Source: Sphingomonas sp. (GTDB lineage Bacteria > Pseudomonadota > Alphaproteobacteria > Sphingomonadales > Sphingomonadaceae). Taken from it: 64,000 bases of DNA. Positions within the stretch are counted from its first letter, which is position 1; each line of letters begins with the position of its first letter. The stretch covers positions 62,001-126,000 of the forward strand of contig NZ_JAIXHL010000012.1 of assembly GCF_030145815.1 (NCBI RefSeq), read 5' to 3'. A program made the translations under genes and the position numbers. Below are positions 13,611 through 22,644 of the stretch, in pieces. The notes below the pieces were generated by a model, which was given only the letters and a program-made list of their open reading frames with translations, did no database searches and was not told where the DNA came from.

Positions 13611-15044
13611 TTGGCCGCACCCGTCACGAATATGAGCTCGACCGACCCGAATTCGGGCGATCCGGGCGCACAGGGGGTCAACGCCCCCGACCTTCAGGTC
13701 TTTGTCTTCGCCCTATTCTTCATCTTCGGCGGCATCACATCGCTCAACGACGTGATCATCCCCAAGCTGAAAGAGCTGTTCACGCTCAACTTTACCCAGG
13801 CGATGCTGATCCAGTTCTGCTTCTTCACCGCCTATCTGGTGGTGGGTATCCCGGGTGCGAAGCTGGTCAAGAAGCTGGGCTATATGCGCGGCGCGGTGGC
13901 GGGCCTGGCCATCATGATCGTTGGCTGCCTGCTGTTCATCCCGGCGGCGCAGACCGCAACTTACGCGCTGTTCCTCGGCGCCTTGTTCGTGCTGGCAAGC
14001 GGCGTGGTGATCGTGCAGGTCGTCGCCAATCCGCTGATCTCGCTGCTGGGCAAGCCAGAGACTGCGCATAGCCGCCTGACCTTTGCCCAGGCGTTCAATT
14101 CGCTCGGTACGACCGTGTTCCCCTATGTCGGCGCGATCGTGATCCTGGGCAGCCTTGCCGCCGTGACGGCGGACCAGTTGTCGGGTGCCGAACTTGCTGC
14201 CTATCGCACGGCCGAAAGCCAGGCGATCGTCAACGGCTATCTCGGCATCGCCGCAGCGCTGGCCGTTGTCGCCATCGCTGTCTGGGCCTTCCGCAACCGG
14301 CTTCCGCACAGCGCCAACACCATGGGCGACAAGGAATTCGTCAGCGTCCCGCGCTATGCCGCCGGTCTGGTGTTGTTCATCATCGGTGCGGTGCTCGCCG
14401 TCCAGGTCAATGCGATCGCCGGTCTTGCCCTGATCATGGCCGCTCCGATCGTCTGGCTTTATGGCAACGACCTGCTCTCACGCCGTCGCTTCAGCTTCGG
14501 CGCGCTGTGCATTTTCCTCTATGTCGGTGCCGAAGTTTCGATCGGGTCGCTGATCATCAACTATCTCGCGCTCGACCGGGTGCTGGGCCAGCCGGAATCG
14601 GTCATCGGCTGGATGGTCTCGATCTATTGGGGTGGCGCGATGGTCGGTCGCTTCATCGGGTCGGCACTGATGCGCGTCATCAGCCCGGGCAAGCTGCTTG
14701 CGTTCGTTGCGATCGGCGCAATCACCCTGATCGTGATTTCCGCCAACACGACCGGCACGGTTGCCGCTTATTCGCTGCTGGCAATTGGCCTGATGAACTC
14801 GATCATGTTCCCGACGATCTTCAGCCTGGCCAGTGAGAAGCTGGGCAGCCGGGCGGCGGACGGGTCGGGCATCATCAACGTCGCCATTTTCGGTGGCGCG
14901 GTCATCCCGCTCGCGACCGGTGCGATTGCCGACAACACCGGCAGCCTCGCCATCGCGTTCGCGCTGCCCGCCTTGTGCTACGCCATCATCGCGGGCTTCG
15001 GCTACTACGCCCGTCGCCCCTATGACGGGCCGGTCGCGGGGTAA
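13611..15044 (+). CDS. Sugar MFS transporter, FucP/NagP/GluP-like
   Basis: The 477-residue protein has twelve predicted membrane helices and the FucP-type features: FFIFGGITSLNDVIIPKLKE in helix 1 and its loop, QAMLIQFCFFTAYLVVGIPG in helix 2, and QVVANPLISLLGKPETAHSR followed by LTFAQAFNSLGT. It should import a monosaccharide with protons across the inner membrane. Next to a pectin esterase locus, a pectin-derived sugar such as galactose, fucose or a uronate is plausible, but specificity cannot be read. The start is the TTG at 13611 with AGGAGAGG upstream; an ATG at 13632 is less well placed. It is divergent from the precursor genes and carries the LacI-type operator. Confidence 0.88.
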   Translation: MAAPVTNMSSTDPNSGDPGAQGVNAPDLQVFVFALFFIFGGITSLNDVIIPKLKELFTLNFTQAMLIQFCFFTAYLVVGIPGAKLVKKLGYMRGAVAGLAIMIVGCLLFIPAAQTATYALFLGALFVLASGVVIVQVVANPLISLLGKPETAHSRLTFAQAFNSLGTTVFPYVGAIVILGSLAAVTADQLSGAELAAYRTAESQAIVNGYLGIAAALAVVAIAVWAFRNRLPHSANTMGDKEFVSVPRYAAGLVLFIIGAVLAVQVNAIAGLALIMAAPIVWLYGNDLLSRRRFSFGALCIFLYVGAEVSIGSLIINYLALDRVLGQPESVIGWMVSIYWGGAMVGRFIGSALMRVISPGKLLAFVAIGAITLIVISANTTGTVAAYSLLAIGLMNSIMFPTIFSLASEKLGSRAADGSGIINVAIFGGAVIPLATGAIADNTGSLAIAFALPALCYAIIAGFGYYARRPYDGPVAG

Positions 15045-15061
15045 GGTCCGAAAAGGTCGAA

Positions 15062-15096
15062 GGGGCCGGCGGGAGGGATCGCGCCGGCCCCTTCTT
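15062..15096 (+). terminator. Intrinsic terminator after the sugar permease
   Basis: A perfect 10-base stem GGGGCCGGCG / CGCCGGCCCC with a 10-base loop, followed by TTCTT, lies 18 bases after the permease stop. It may also act against the minus-strand gene that ends at 15145. Confidence 0.75.
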
Positions 15097-15144
15097 CGGG
15101 GGATCTGAGAGGGGACGTGCAGTCAGCGCGTCCCCTTGTTTATG

Positions 15145-15474
15145 TCAGGCCGCGATCGCGTCCTGGCTGGGCAAGCCGGGCATGGCGTCGACCCAGTAAT
15201 CATCGACCGAGCAACCCGGCACCAGCGAAGGGGCGCACAGCAGGGCCACGCAATCGGCGAGCTGCGGTGCTTCCATCGGGCCGATCGTCTCTTCGACCAT
15301 GTCCTCGCACCCGCCGGGCGCGGCCAGCAAACGCGCGCGCGCCGCGTTCCACAGGCAGGTCGCATCGGTCAGGGTCAGCGTGACGCTCACGCGGAATTCG
15401 GGCTGCGGGCCCATGCCCCAGACGCGGCGGTCGGGGTCGTTCTTCAGCAGTTGCGTTTCCCGCGGGTCCATCAT
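15145..15474 (-). CDS. Hypothetical protein, ~109 aa
   Basis: The ATG at 15474 (or the next codon) follows AGGGA. The product is acidic and cysteine-containing (TCLWNAARARLLAAPGGCED, DCVALLCAPSLVPGCSVDD), predicted mixed alpha/beta, with no signal peptide. I do not recognise a family. The five cysteines and the strand-rich start (FRVSVTLTLTD) suggest a compact small domain. It is followed by the permease terminator and preceded by another unknown small gene on the same strand. Confidence 0.55.
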   Translation of the reverse strand: MMDPRETQLLKNDPDRRVWGMGPQPEFRVSVTLTLTDATCLWNAARARLLAAPGGCEDMVEETIGPMEAPQLADCVALLCAPSLVPGCSVDDYWVDAMPGLPSQDAIAA

Positions 15475-15590
15475 GCTCGTTCCCTGATTTCGAGCGCTGT
15501 ACTCTGGTTCCAAATGCCGGCTGCGGGCCCGGAACGAAATACTGCGCGATTACCTATTGTAGAACTACAATGCCGTCGTGACGGCTGAAC

Positions 15591-15866
15591 CTATGCCGCC
15601 TCCGCCGCTGCTGAGAGGCTGGCCAGCGCCCGCGAATGCGCACCCACGATGCAAAGTTCGGCATAAAGCCGGTCCCACATCGTCGCGGGGATGGTCAGCA
15701 TCGCGTCGTCGAGCAGATGGCGGCGCACCTCGATCCGCACGACCGGATCGTGCGAGAGGCTGAACGTCGCAGCGAGCGGGCCGTATGAGGTTTCATCGGG
15801 CAGCTGCTGACGTCCCGCGAGCCGCGCCGCGACGAGATAGCCGCACAACAAGTCTGCACCATGCAC
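15591..15866 (-). CDS. Hypothetical protein or 3' gene remnant, ~91 aa
   Basis: The frame opens at a GTG (15866) without a convincing ribosome site, inside the 3' end of the truncated flagellin frame. Without a stop it continues upstream as RLTRSTWLDV, so the visible part may be the tail of a longer lost gene fused to the flagellin fragment. The sequence looks genuine (SHDPVVRIEVRRHLLDDAML, TMWDRLYAELCIVGAHSRAL), but no family is recognised. It has no relation to a flagellin C-terminal domain. Confidence 0.4.
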   Translation of the reverse strand: MHGADLLCGYLVAARLAGRQQLPDETSYGPLAATFSLSHDPVVRIEVRRHLLDDAMLTIPATMWDRLYAELCIVGAHSRALASLSAAAEAA

Positions 15867-16353
15867 GTCGAGCCACGTCGAGCGTGTCAGCCGCCATATC
15901 GGTCGACTGGAGCGCGCTCACGGTGCCGCTCGACGCCTTCAGCAGGTTGGTGCCATTGAACTCGCTGGAGTCGATGACGGTTTCGATCTGCTCCTTGAGC
16001 CCATCGAAATCTGCTGCGAGCGACGTACGGCTGGCCGAGTCCAGACCCGCGTCCGAAGCTTCGATCGCCTTGGCCTTCATCTGGTTGACGAGGTCGGAGA
16101 TCTGCTCGGCACCGGCTACCGCGACGTCAACCGTGCTCTTCGCACGGCTGAGCGACGAACCGACCGACTTCAGGCCACCCAGGTCGCCGCGAAGCGTCTG
16201 AGCAACGGCGAAGGCAGCCGAGTCGTCCTTGGTCGACGCGACGTTCATACCGGTGTTGATGCGGCTCTGGGTGGTAGCCAGGGACTTGTTGGTCTGATTC
16301 AGGCTCTGGAGAGCCGCCATCGCGCCAACGTTCGTGTTAACCGAAAAACCCAT
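15793..16353 (-). pseudogene. fliC: Truncated flagellin (N-terminal D0-D1 only)
   Basis: From ATG at 16353 (AGAAGGA upstream) the protein begins MGFSVNTNVGAMAALQSLNQ and continues with typical D0/D1 helices (LATTQSRINTGMNVASTKDD, QMKAKAIEASDAGLDSASRT, DSSEFNGTNLL) for about 160 residues. It then reads into unrelated Arg-rich sequence (ARRAWCRLVVRLSRRG) and stops at 186. Intact alphaproteobacterial flagellins are about 270 residues and need the C-terminal D0 helix to polymerise; that part is absent in all frames. The break coincides with a perfect 10-base tandem repeat (15864-15883). It is probably non-functional, or at most a truncated regulator of filament length. Confidence 0.75.
15864..15883. 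repeat. 10-bp perfect tandem repeat at the flagellin breakpoint
   Basis: CACGTCGAGC occurs twice in direct succession, exactly where the flagellin homology ends. Such a short direct repeat is the expected footprint of slippage or short-homology deletion. Confidence 0.7.
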
Positions 16354-16658
16354 GATCATATTCCTTCTGGAAAGAGTGGCCGCTTCTGCAGCCAGGCCTA
16401 GGACGCCGGCCCAGCGACGGGCTGCACAGCGCCTCCCGCTTTTGCATTGTGGGAGGCCGGAGGGTGATCCGGTCGCGACCGGGCAATATTGATGGTTAGC
16501 AGCGGGTTTAGATTCATCACCGGATGTTGCGACGCACCCTTGTTGGGCGATTCTCGACCTCTGCACGACCGCGCGAGCCGTTACGGGTCTATATTGACCG
16601 GACGAGAGGGCGCTCATCGCGGCGCCCCCGATTTGCGACATTCAAGGGCACGAAACCG

Positions 16659-18404
16659 ATGCAGAATTGGCCGATCTGGCGCAAGCTTGCCGCCTCCTTC
16701 CTTGTTCTCCTGCTGACCTTTGGCGGGGTCAGCGCGCTGATCGTCAACGCGATTGGTGGTCTTGAACACGCGCAGACCGAAAAGGCGAACGCCCATACGG
16801 GCGCGCGCGCCACGCAGACCCTGCTGTATCTGACGCTGGAGCAGATGAACGCTGTGCGCGGCTTCACCATCCTGGGGCAGCAGGCCTTTTACGAAACCTA
16901 TGTCGAAAACCGCGACAAGGTGGCGGAAGCAGTCGAAGAGATCCGAACAGTCTCGCAGGGGCATGATTTCGGCGGCATGATCGACGAATATGCGGCCGCC
17001 ACTGCCGAGTGGCAGAAGGACAAGCTGGAGCCGACGATCGCGCTGGCGCGCAACCCGGCGACGCGTGCCGAGGCGCAGGAGCTGGCGGGCAAGAAGCAGC
17101 TCAGCCGCATCCGTGACGCGATCAAGGCGCTGGACGCGGCGCAAAAGGATCGAGTTGCTGCCGCCGATGCCGAGGAAGCCAGCCTGCGCGCCGGAGTCCG
17201 CTGGACGCTGGGCCTGGGTGTCGCGATCATGCTGGCGCTATCGGGTGGCCTCGCGTTCCTGCTCAACCGCTCGATCGCCAAACCGGTTGCCGACATGGTC
17301 GGCAAAATGGGCCGACTGGCTGCGGGCGATCATGCGGTCGAAGCCGAGACCGGCGCGCGTCGCGACGAGATCGGCGACATGGGCCGCGCGCTCCACGTCT
17401 TTCGCGACGCGGCAATCGCCAAGGAGGCGGCCGAAATCGCGAAACGCGCCGATGAGGCTGAACAGAAGAAGATCGTCAACCTGCTCAGCGGCGCGCTGAA
17501 GCGGCTGTCGGCGGGCGATGTGTCGCACAGTATCGACGCCGATGTTGCGCCGGCCTATCGCGGGCTGCGCGACGATTACAATTTGGCCGTCGCGGGCCTG
17601 CGCAACCTGGTCCATGCCGTCAGCCAGAGTGTCGAGGCGATCCGCACCGGGACCAGTGAGATCGCCAGCGCGACCAACGACCTGGCGCGCCGCACCGAAA
17701 GCAATGCCGCGTCGATCGAGCAGACTGCCGCCGCCGTCACCCAGATCGACGGTAGCGTCCGGGCCAGTTCGACTGCTGCGGGCGACACCGTCGCGCGTGC
17801 CGACCGTGCGCATGGCGCCGTTGCATCGGGTCGGGCGGTCGCCGAAGAGGCGATGCAGGCGATGACCCGGGTATCGGATAGCGCCAAGGGCATCGACGAC
17901 GTGATCGAAGGGCTCGACAAGATCGCGTTCCAGACCCGCGTGCTTGCGATGAACGCCGCCGTCGAAGCCGGTCGTGCCGGTGAAGCGGGCCGGGGCTTTG
18001 CGGTCGTCGCCGACCTCGTGTCGGCGCTGGCGATGCGCGCCGAGGAGGAATCCAAACAGGCCCGCGAACAGCTGACCGCGACCCAGGTCGATATCGAAGG
18101 CGCGGTCGAGGCGGTGCGCCGCGTCGATTCCGCCTTGGTCGGGATCGCCAGCGATGTGGAGGAGGTGAACAGCCTGCTCGGCACGGTCGCGGAGGGCAGC
18201 CGGTCGCAGGCGATGGCAATCAGCGAAGTGTCCGGCGCGATCCAGTCGCTCGATGGCGCGACCCAGCAGAACGCGGCGATGGTCGAGCAGACCTCCGCTG
18301 CGGCACAGACGCTGAGCACCGAAGCGGACCGGCTTGCCGAACACGCCAGTGCGTTTCAGCCGGGCAGCGATCGCATGACCACAGCGCAGCGCCTCGCCGC
18401 CTGA
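16659..18404 (+). CDS. Methyl-accepting chemotaxis protein
   Basis: The 581-residue receptor has a membrane helix at ~8-28 (LAASFLVLLLTFGGVSALIV), a periplasmic four-helix-bundle-type sensor with AHTGARATQTLLYLTLEQMN, a second membrane helix at ~190-208 (LGLGVAIMLALSGGLAFLLN), HAMP segments (NRSIAKPVADMVGKMGRLAA) and a cytoplasmic signalling domain with a hairpin tip resembling the canonical one (LDKIAFQTRVLAMNAAVEAG followed by RAGEAGRGFAVVA). It transmits ligand information to CheA/CheW. The usual tip ends in ALNAAVEAARAGEQG; here VLAMNAAVEAGRAGEAG is a small departure. The start is the ATG at 16659; upstream frame is non-coding. It is divergent from the broken flagellin; 16354-16658 should hold the promoter, but I see no strong motif. 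Confidence 0.92.
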   Translation: MQNWPIWRKLAASFLVLLLTFGGVSALIVNAIGGLEHAQTEKANAHTGARATQTLLYLTLEQMNAVRGFTILGQQAFYETYVENRDKVAEAVEEIRTVSQGHDFGGMIDEYAAATAEWQKDKLEPTIALARNPATRAEAQELAGKKQLSRIRDAIKALDAAQKDRVAAADAEEASLRAGVRWTLGLGVAIMLALSGGLAFLLNRSIAKPVADMVGKMGRLAAGDHAVEAETGARRDEIGDMGRALHVFRDAAIAKEAAEIAKRADEAEQKKIVNLLSGALKRLSAGDVSHSIDADVAPAYRGLRDDYNLAVAGLRNLVHAVSQSVEAIRTGTSEIASATNDLARRTESNAASIEQTAAAVTQIDGSVRASSTAAGDTVARADRAHGAVASGRAVAEEAMQAMTRVSDSAKGIDDVIEGLDKIAFQTRVLAMNAAVEAGRAGEAGRGFAVVADLVSALAMRAEEESKQAREQLTATQVDIEGAVEAVRRVDSALVGIASDVEEVNSLLGTVAEGSRSQAMAISEVSGAIQSLDGATQQNAAMVEQTSAAAQTLSTEADRLAEHASAFQPGSDRMTTAQRLAA

Positions 18405-18441
18405 TCATTCCCCTTTCGCGCTGCCTTCCCGGAGCGCGAAC

Positions 18442-18498
18442 GGCCCGCCCGTCGGATCCCACCCACTCCCTCGTGGTGGCGGTCCGGCCGGGCGGGCC
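18442..18498. terminator. Long hairpin between convergent genes
   Basis: GGCCCGCCCG and CGGGCGGGCC form a perfect 10-base stem around a 37-base loop that has its own GC-rich pairing. It sits between the chemotaxis receptor (+) and the amidohydrolase (-), so it could terminate either. The T-run is poor. Confidence 0.45.
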
Positions 18499-18551
18499 GA
18501 ATGCGTTTATCCGCGACCCAACCGGCGTCAGCCGGTCGGCGCAGCGCCCGA

Positions 18552-20225
18552 TTACCGCCCGCCCGAAGCGTCGCTGCCCGGGCGGCGATAGACTTGCTCG
18601 CCGCCGACCCAGGTTTCGATGACCACCGTCGCGCGCAATTCGCTGGGCGACGCGAGCAGCGGGTCACGATCCACGACGATGAAATCCGCGCGCATCCCCG
18701 GCGCGAGATGACCGAATTTGGTCTCAGCAAAGCCGGCATAGGCGCCGTCCAGCGTGAAGGCGCGCCAGCTGCGTTCGCGTGTCAGCGCTTCTTCCGGTCG
18801 CCAGCCGCCAACCGGCTGGCCTTGCGCGTCCTGCCGGGTGAAGCCCGTCGCCCAGCCTTCGAACGGATTGGGGCTTTCGACCGGATAGTCGGAGCCGAAC
18901 GCGATGCGCGCGCCGCTGTCCAGCATCGATTTCCAGGCATAGGCGCCCGTCAGCCGAGCCGCACCGACGCGCGCTTCGGCCATGGTCCGGTCACTGCTCT
19001 GATGCACCGGCTGCATCGATGCGATCACACCGAGCTTGGCGAAGCGCGGCAGGTCCACCGGATCGACCACCTGCGCATGCTCGATCCGCCAGCGGCGGTC
19101 GCCCTTGTAGGTCTCGCCAACCTCGGTAATCGCGTCGAGCACCTGCTGGTTGGCGCGGTCACCGATGGCGTGGATCGCGAACTGAAACCCGTCCATGGCG
19201 CCGCGGACGAGCAGGTTGGACAGCTGCGCATCGGTCAGGAACGGCAGGCCGCGATTGCCCGGCACGTCGCTATAGGGGGCCTTGAGCCACGCCCCGCGCG
19301 ACCCGAGCGCGCCATCGGTGTAGAGCTTGATCCCGCCCATGCGCAGCTTGTCGGCATAGAGCCACGGCGTCGGACCGCTGCCGCCGACGCGCAGTGCGGT
19401 TTCGACGCCGTCCGAATAGGACATGATCCGCATGCGAAGCAGCCCCAAATCGCCCATGCGACGATAGGTCAGCCAATCGTCAACACTGGTGCCCATGTCG
19501 GCGCTGGCGGTGACGCCCATCGACAGCAGGATGTCCTGCGCCTTGATGAAGGCGGCGTTGCGGTCGCGTGGTGTGGGCTGGGGCAGCGCCTTTTCAATCA
19601 GCTCCATCGCCGCATCGACGAACACGCCGCCGGGCTTGCCCGCGACCAGCTCGATCCGACCGCCCGCCGGGGATTTGGTTGCCGGGGTGATGCCGGCTGC
19701 CTTGAGCGCAGCGCTGTTGGCCCAGCCGGCATGGCCATCGGCGCGGACCAGCCAGGTTGGGACGTCACCCGTCGCCGCATCCAGCTCCGCGGCAGTGGGG
19801 AAGCGGCCAAGGCCCCACACTTCCTGGTTCCAGCCACCGCCGGTGATCCAGCGCCGCGTGGGGTTCTCGGCGGCATAGCGACGGATCGCATCCTGCGCCT
19901 GCGCCAGCGAACGCGTCGCCGACAGATCGAGCGCGAGTGCGCGGAAGCCGAGGTTCATGACATGGCCGTGCGCGTCTACCATGCCTGGGATGACGACCCG
20001 CCCCTTGAGATCGGCGCGCCAGTCAGGACGCTCGGGGCGCTTCTCCCCACGCTTGAGCAGCTTCACCACCTTGCCATCGGGCGACATCACGATGCCGGTG
20101 AAGCGGACGACCTCACCCTGCTCATCCAGCGTGATGCCGTCGACATTGTCGACCAGCGCATCGGCAAGAGCGGGCGCGGGCAGCAGCAGCGCGGCGATCA
20201 GGGCGAGCGAAACAGGAAGGCGCAC
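18552..20225 (-). CDS. Secreted amidohydrolase (amidohydrolase 3 / YtcJ-like)
   Basis: The 557-residue metal-dependent hydrolase has a signal peptide (LPVSLALIAALLLPAPALA), the HxH metal motif in IPGMVDAHGHVMNLG, and later metal and catalytic blocks (FQFAIHAIGDRANQQVLDAI, RRWRIEHAQVVDPVDLPRFA, RIAFGSDYPVESPNPFEGW). Members hydrolyse C-N bonds of cyclic or N-formyl substrates; the real substrate of this exported subgroup is unknown. The GTG start at 20225 has GGAGA upstream. It is divergent from ilvA. Confidence is high for the family, low for substrate. Confidence 0.88.
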   Translation of the reverse strand: MRLPVSLALIAALLLPAPALADALVDNVDGITLDEQGEVVRFTGIVMSPDGKVVKLLKRGEKRPERPDWRADLKGRVVIPGMVDAHGHVMNLGFRALALDLSATRSLAQAQDAIRRYAAENPTRRWITGGGWNQEVWGLGRFPTAAELDAATGDVPTWLVRADGHAGWANSAALKAAGITPATKSPAGGRIELVAGKPGGVFVDAAMELIEKALPQPTPRDRNAAFIKAQDILLSMGVTASADMGTSVDDWLTYRRMGDLGLLRMRIMSYSDGVETALRVGGSGPTPWLYADKLRMGGIKLYTDGALGSRGAWLKAPYSDVPGNRGLPFLTDAQLSNLLVRGAMDGFQFAIHAIGDRANQQVLDAITEVGETYKGDRRWRIEHAQVVDPVDLPRFAKLGVIASMQPVHQSSDRTMAEARVGAARLTGAYAWKSMLDSGARIAFGSDYPVESPNPFEGWATGFTRQDAQGQPVGGWRPEEALTRERSWRAFTLDGAYAGFAETKFGHLAPGMRADFIVVDRDPLLASPSELRATVVIETWVGGEQVYRRPGSDASGGR

Positions 20226-20365
20226 AAGGGTCTCCGAAAGCGGTGGTCGGGCGTAAACCTGACCTTGGCGGGACTTTCGAATAGGCGGTGTTCCCCCATC
20301 GCGCCAGATGGTCTAGGGCCGCGCCACCGGCCCGGCGGCGTTTCCGGGATTGCGAAAGAGTCACA

Positions 20366-21610
20366 ATGGCAACTCAGGCTGCGTCCGCCCCCACTCCCCT
20401 CCCCCTCGCGCTGGCCGATGTGCAGATGGCGGCGGAGCGGATTGGCGGGTCGATCGTGCGCACGCCGACGCTGCACAGCAAGACGCTGTCCGACCTGACC
20501 GGCGCGACCGTGTATCTGAAGTTCGAGAATCTGCAGTTCACCGCCGCGTACAAGGAGCGCGGCGCGCTCAACACGTTGCTTCAGCTTGACGCGGCGGCGC
20601 GGGCCAAGGGCGTGATCGCGGCATCGGCCGGCAACCATGCCCAGGGCCTGGCCTATCACGGCAACCGTCTTGGCATTCCCGTCACGATCGTAATGCCCAA
20701 GCCGACGCCGACGGTGAAGGTGACCCAGACAGAGGGCCATGGCGCGAGCGTGATCCTGGAGGGCGAGACGTTCGACGAGGCCTATGCCCATGCGCGCCAG
20801 CTGGAGGCGAAGAATGGCTACACCTTCGTGCATCCGTTCGACGATCCGCGCATCATGGCCGGTCAGGGCACGGTGGCGCTGGAGATGCTGGCCGATGCGC
20901 CCGACATCGACACGCTGATCGTGCCGATCGGCGGTGGCGGGCTGGTGTCCGGCATGGCGACCGTCGCCAAGGCCGCCGATCGCGCAATCGAGGTGGTCGG
21001 CGTCGAGGCCGAGCTGTTCCCGTCGATGTACAACCGCGTGAAGGGCACCGACTTGGCCATTGGCGGCGACACGCTGGCCGAGGGTATCGCGGTCAAGGAG
21101 CCCGGCACGATCACCGCGCAGGTGATCGAGGCGCTGGTCGACGACATCGTGCTGGTCAGCGAGCGCAAGCTGGAGGAATCGGTCAGTCTGTTGCTGCAGA
21201 TCGAAAAGACCGTGGTCGAGGGCGCGGGCGCGGCGGGCCTTGCAGCGTTGCTGTCCAATCAGGAACGGTTTGCGGGCAAGACGATCGGCATCGTGCTGTG
21301 CGGCGGCAATATCGACACGCGGCTGCTCGCCAATGTGCTGCTGCGCGACCTTGCCCGTTCGGGCCGCCTCGCCCGTCTGCGCATCCGCTTGCAGGATCGC
21401 CCCGGCGCGCTGTTCCATGTCAGCCGCATCTTCCACGAACAGGGCGTCAATATCATCGAGGTGTATCACCAGCGCGTGTTCACCTCGCTCCCTGCCAAGG
21501 GGCTGATCACCGACATCGAGTGCGAGACCCGCGACGGCGCGCATCTCGACCGGCTGATGGCGGCGCTGCGCACTGCGGGCTATGCGGTGAGCATGGTGGA
21601 ACTGGATTGA
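20366..21610 (+). CDS. ilvA: Threonine ammonia-lyase (threonine dehydratase)
   Basis: It deaminates L-threonine to 2-oxobutyrate with PLP, the first step of isoleucine synthesis or threonine catabolism. The 414-residue protein has the PLP lysine in FTAAYKERGALN, the substrate loop ASAGNHAQGLAYHG, the PLP-phosphate glycine loop PIGGGGLVSGMA, and a C-terminal ACT domain from ~330 (LRIRLQDRPGALFHVSRIFH). The single ACT domain and length match the short, catabolic/CimA-type IlvA common in alphaproteobacteria. The start is ATG 20366 after GAAAGAG; the longer upstream frame is ignored. Confidence 0.95.
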   Translation: MATQAASAPTPLPLALADVQMAAERIGGSIVRTPTLHSKTLSDLTGATVYLKFENLQFTAAYKERGALNTLLQLDAAARAKGVIAASAGNHAQGLAYHGNRLGIPVTIVMPKPTPTVKVTQTEGHGASVILEGETFDEAYAHARQLEAKNGYTFVHPFDDPRIMAGQGTVALEMLADAPDIDTLIVPIGGGGLVSGMATVAKAADRAIEVVGVEAELFPSMYNRVKGTDLAIGGDTLAEGIAVKEPGTITAQVIEALVDDIVLVSERKLEESVSLLLQIEKTVVEGAGAAGLAALLSNQERFAGKTIGIVLCGGNIDTRLLANVLLRDLARSGRLARLRIRLQDRPGALFHVSRIFHEQGVNIIEVYHQRVFTSLPAKGLITDIECETRDGAHLDRLMAALRTAGYAVSMVELD

Positions 21611-21853
21611 GGGTTTTCCACAGCCCCGCGATGAACTGAATCGGGCGTGCGGCGAACCGAGTCGCGTTGCCCTCCACACCGAATCACCACTCCCGTATAA
21701 CTGCGGTGCGCGCGCCGCTTGGCTGCGCAATCCCGAAAAATCACTGAACCGGCGTTAACCCATTTTCATGGTAAATCGGCTTTTCATCGTGATTCCGTCG
21801 CTTCATAAGGGTCACGTCCGACGCGATTTGCGTGGTTTCAAGGGGGCGAACGG

Positions 21854-22642
21854 GTGACGGCACTGACGCGCTTTCCACGGTTTTTCGTGACCAGCCCTTC
21901 GGCGTGTCCGTACCTGCCCGGGCGGCAGGAGCGGAAGATTTTCACCGAGTTGAACGGCCCGCATGCCGGTGAGCTCAATGATGCGCTGGGCCGCATCGGG
22001 TTCCGTCGCAGCCAGTCGGTCGCCTATCGGCCGAGCTGTGTCGGGTGTAACGCCTGCTTGTCGGTGCGCGTGGTCAATGACGAGTTCCGCCCCAATGCGA
22101 CGCAGCGCAAGCTGATCCGTCGCCATTCGGACCTGTCCGTCACCGCGTGCCGCCCCTGGGCGACCGAGGAGCAATATGCGCTGCTGCGCCGCTATCTCGC
22201 CGCGCGTCATCCCAGCGGGGGCATGACGATGATGGATGAGACCGACTATGCCGACATGGTCGAACAGTCGCCGGTCAGCACCTATGTCATCGAATATCGC
22301 GAGCCGGAGGAACTGGGCGGCGAACTGGTCGGGGCCTGCATCACCGATCAGCAGGCCGATGGGCTGTCGATGATCTACAGCTTCTTTGCCGCCGACCACC
22401 CCCAGCGGCAGGGACTGGGCAATCTGATCATCATGGACCATATCGTCCGCGCCCGCAGCGCCGGGCTGCCCTACGTTTACCTCGGCTATTGGGTGAAGGG
22501 CAGCGACCGGATGGCGTACAAGACGCGCTATCGGCCGATGGAAGTGCTCGGCCCGAATGGCTGGTCGCGGATGCCGGACGATGCCGATGCGACCGTTGCC
22601 GAAGCTGCGCCGCAACCGATGCGGCTGCGCGCTTTCGCCTGA
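21854..22642 (+). CDS. bpt: Aspartate/glutamate leucyltransferase (aminoacyl-tRNA-protein transferase)
   Basis: It adds Leu from Leu-tRNA to N-terminal Asp/Glu, marking proteins for ClpAP degradation by the N-end rule. The 262-residue protein has the N-terminal ATE cysteine cluster ([24 protein letters not shown]) and the C-terminal GNAT-like transferase ([39 protein letters not shown]). It matches the bacterial Bpt rather than the eukaryotic arginyltransferase subtype. The start is GTG 21854. The 243-base gap after ilvA shows no recognisable gene. Confidence 0.93.
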   Translation: MTALTRFPRFFVTSPSACPYLPGRQERKIFTELNGPHAGELNDALGRIGFRRSQSVAYRPSCVGCNACLSVRVVNDEFRPNATQRKLIRRHSDLSVTACRPWATEEQYALLRRYLAARHPSGGMTMMDETDYADMVEQSPVSTYVIEYREPEELGGELVGACITDQQADGLSMIYSFFAADHPQRQGLGNLIIMDHIVRARSAGLPYVYLGYWVKGSDRMAYKTRYRPMEVLGPNGWSRMPDDADATVAEAAPQPMRLRAFA

Positions 22643-22644
22643 AA

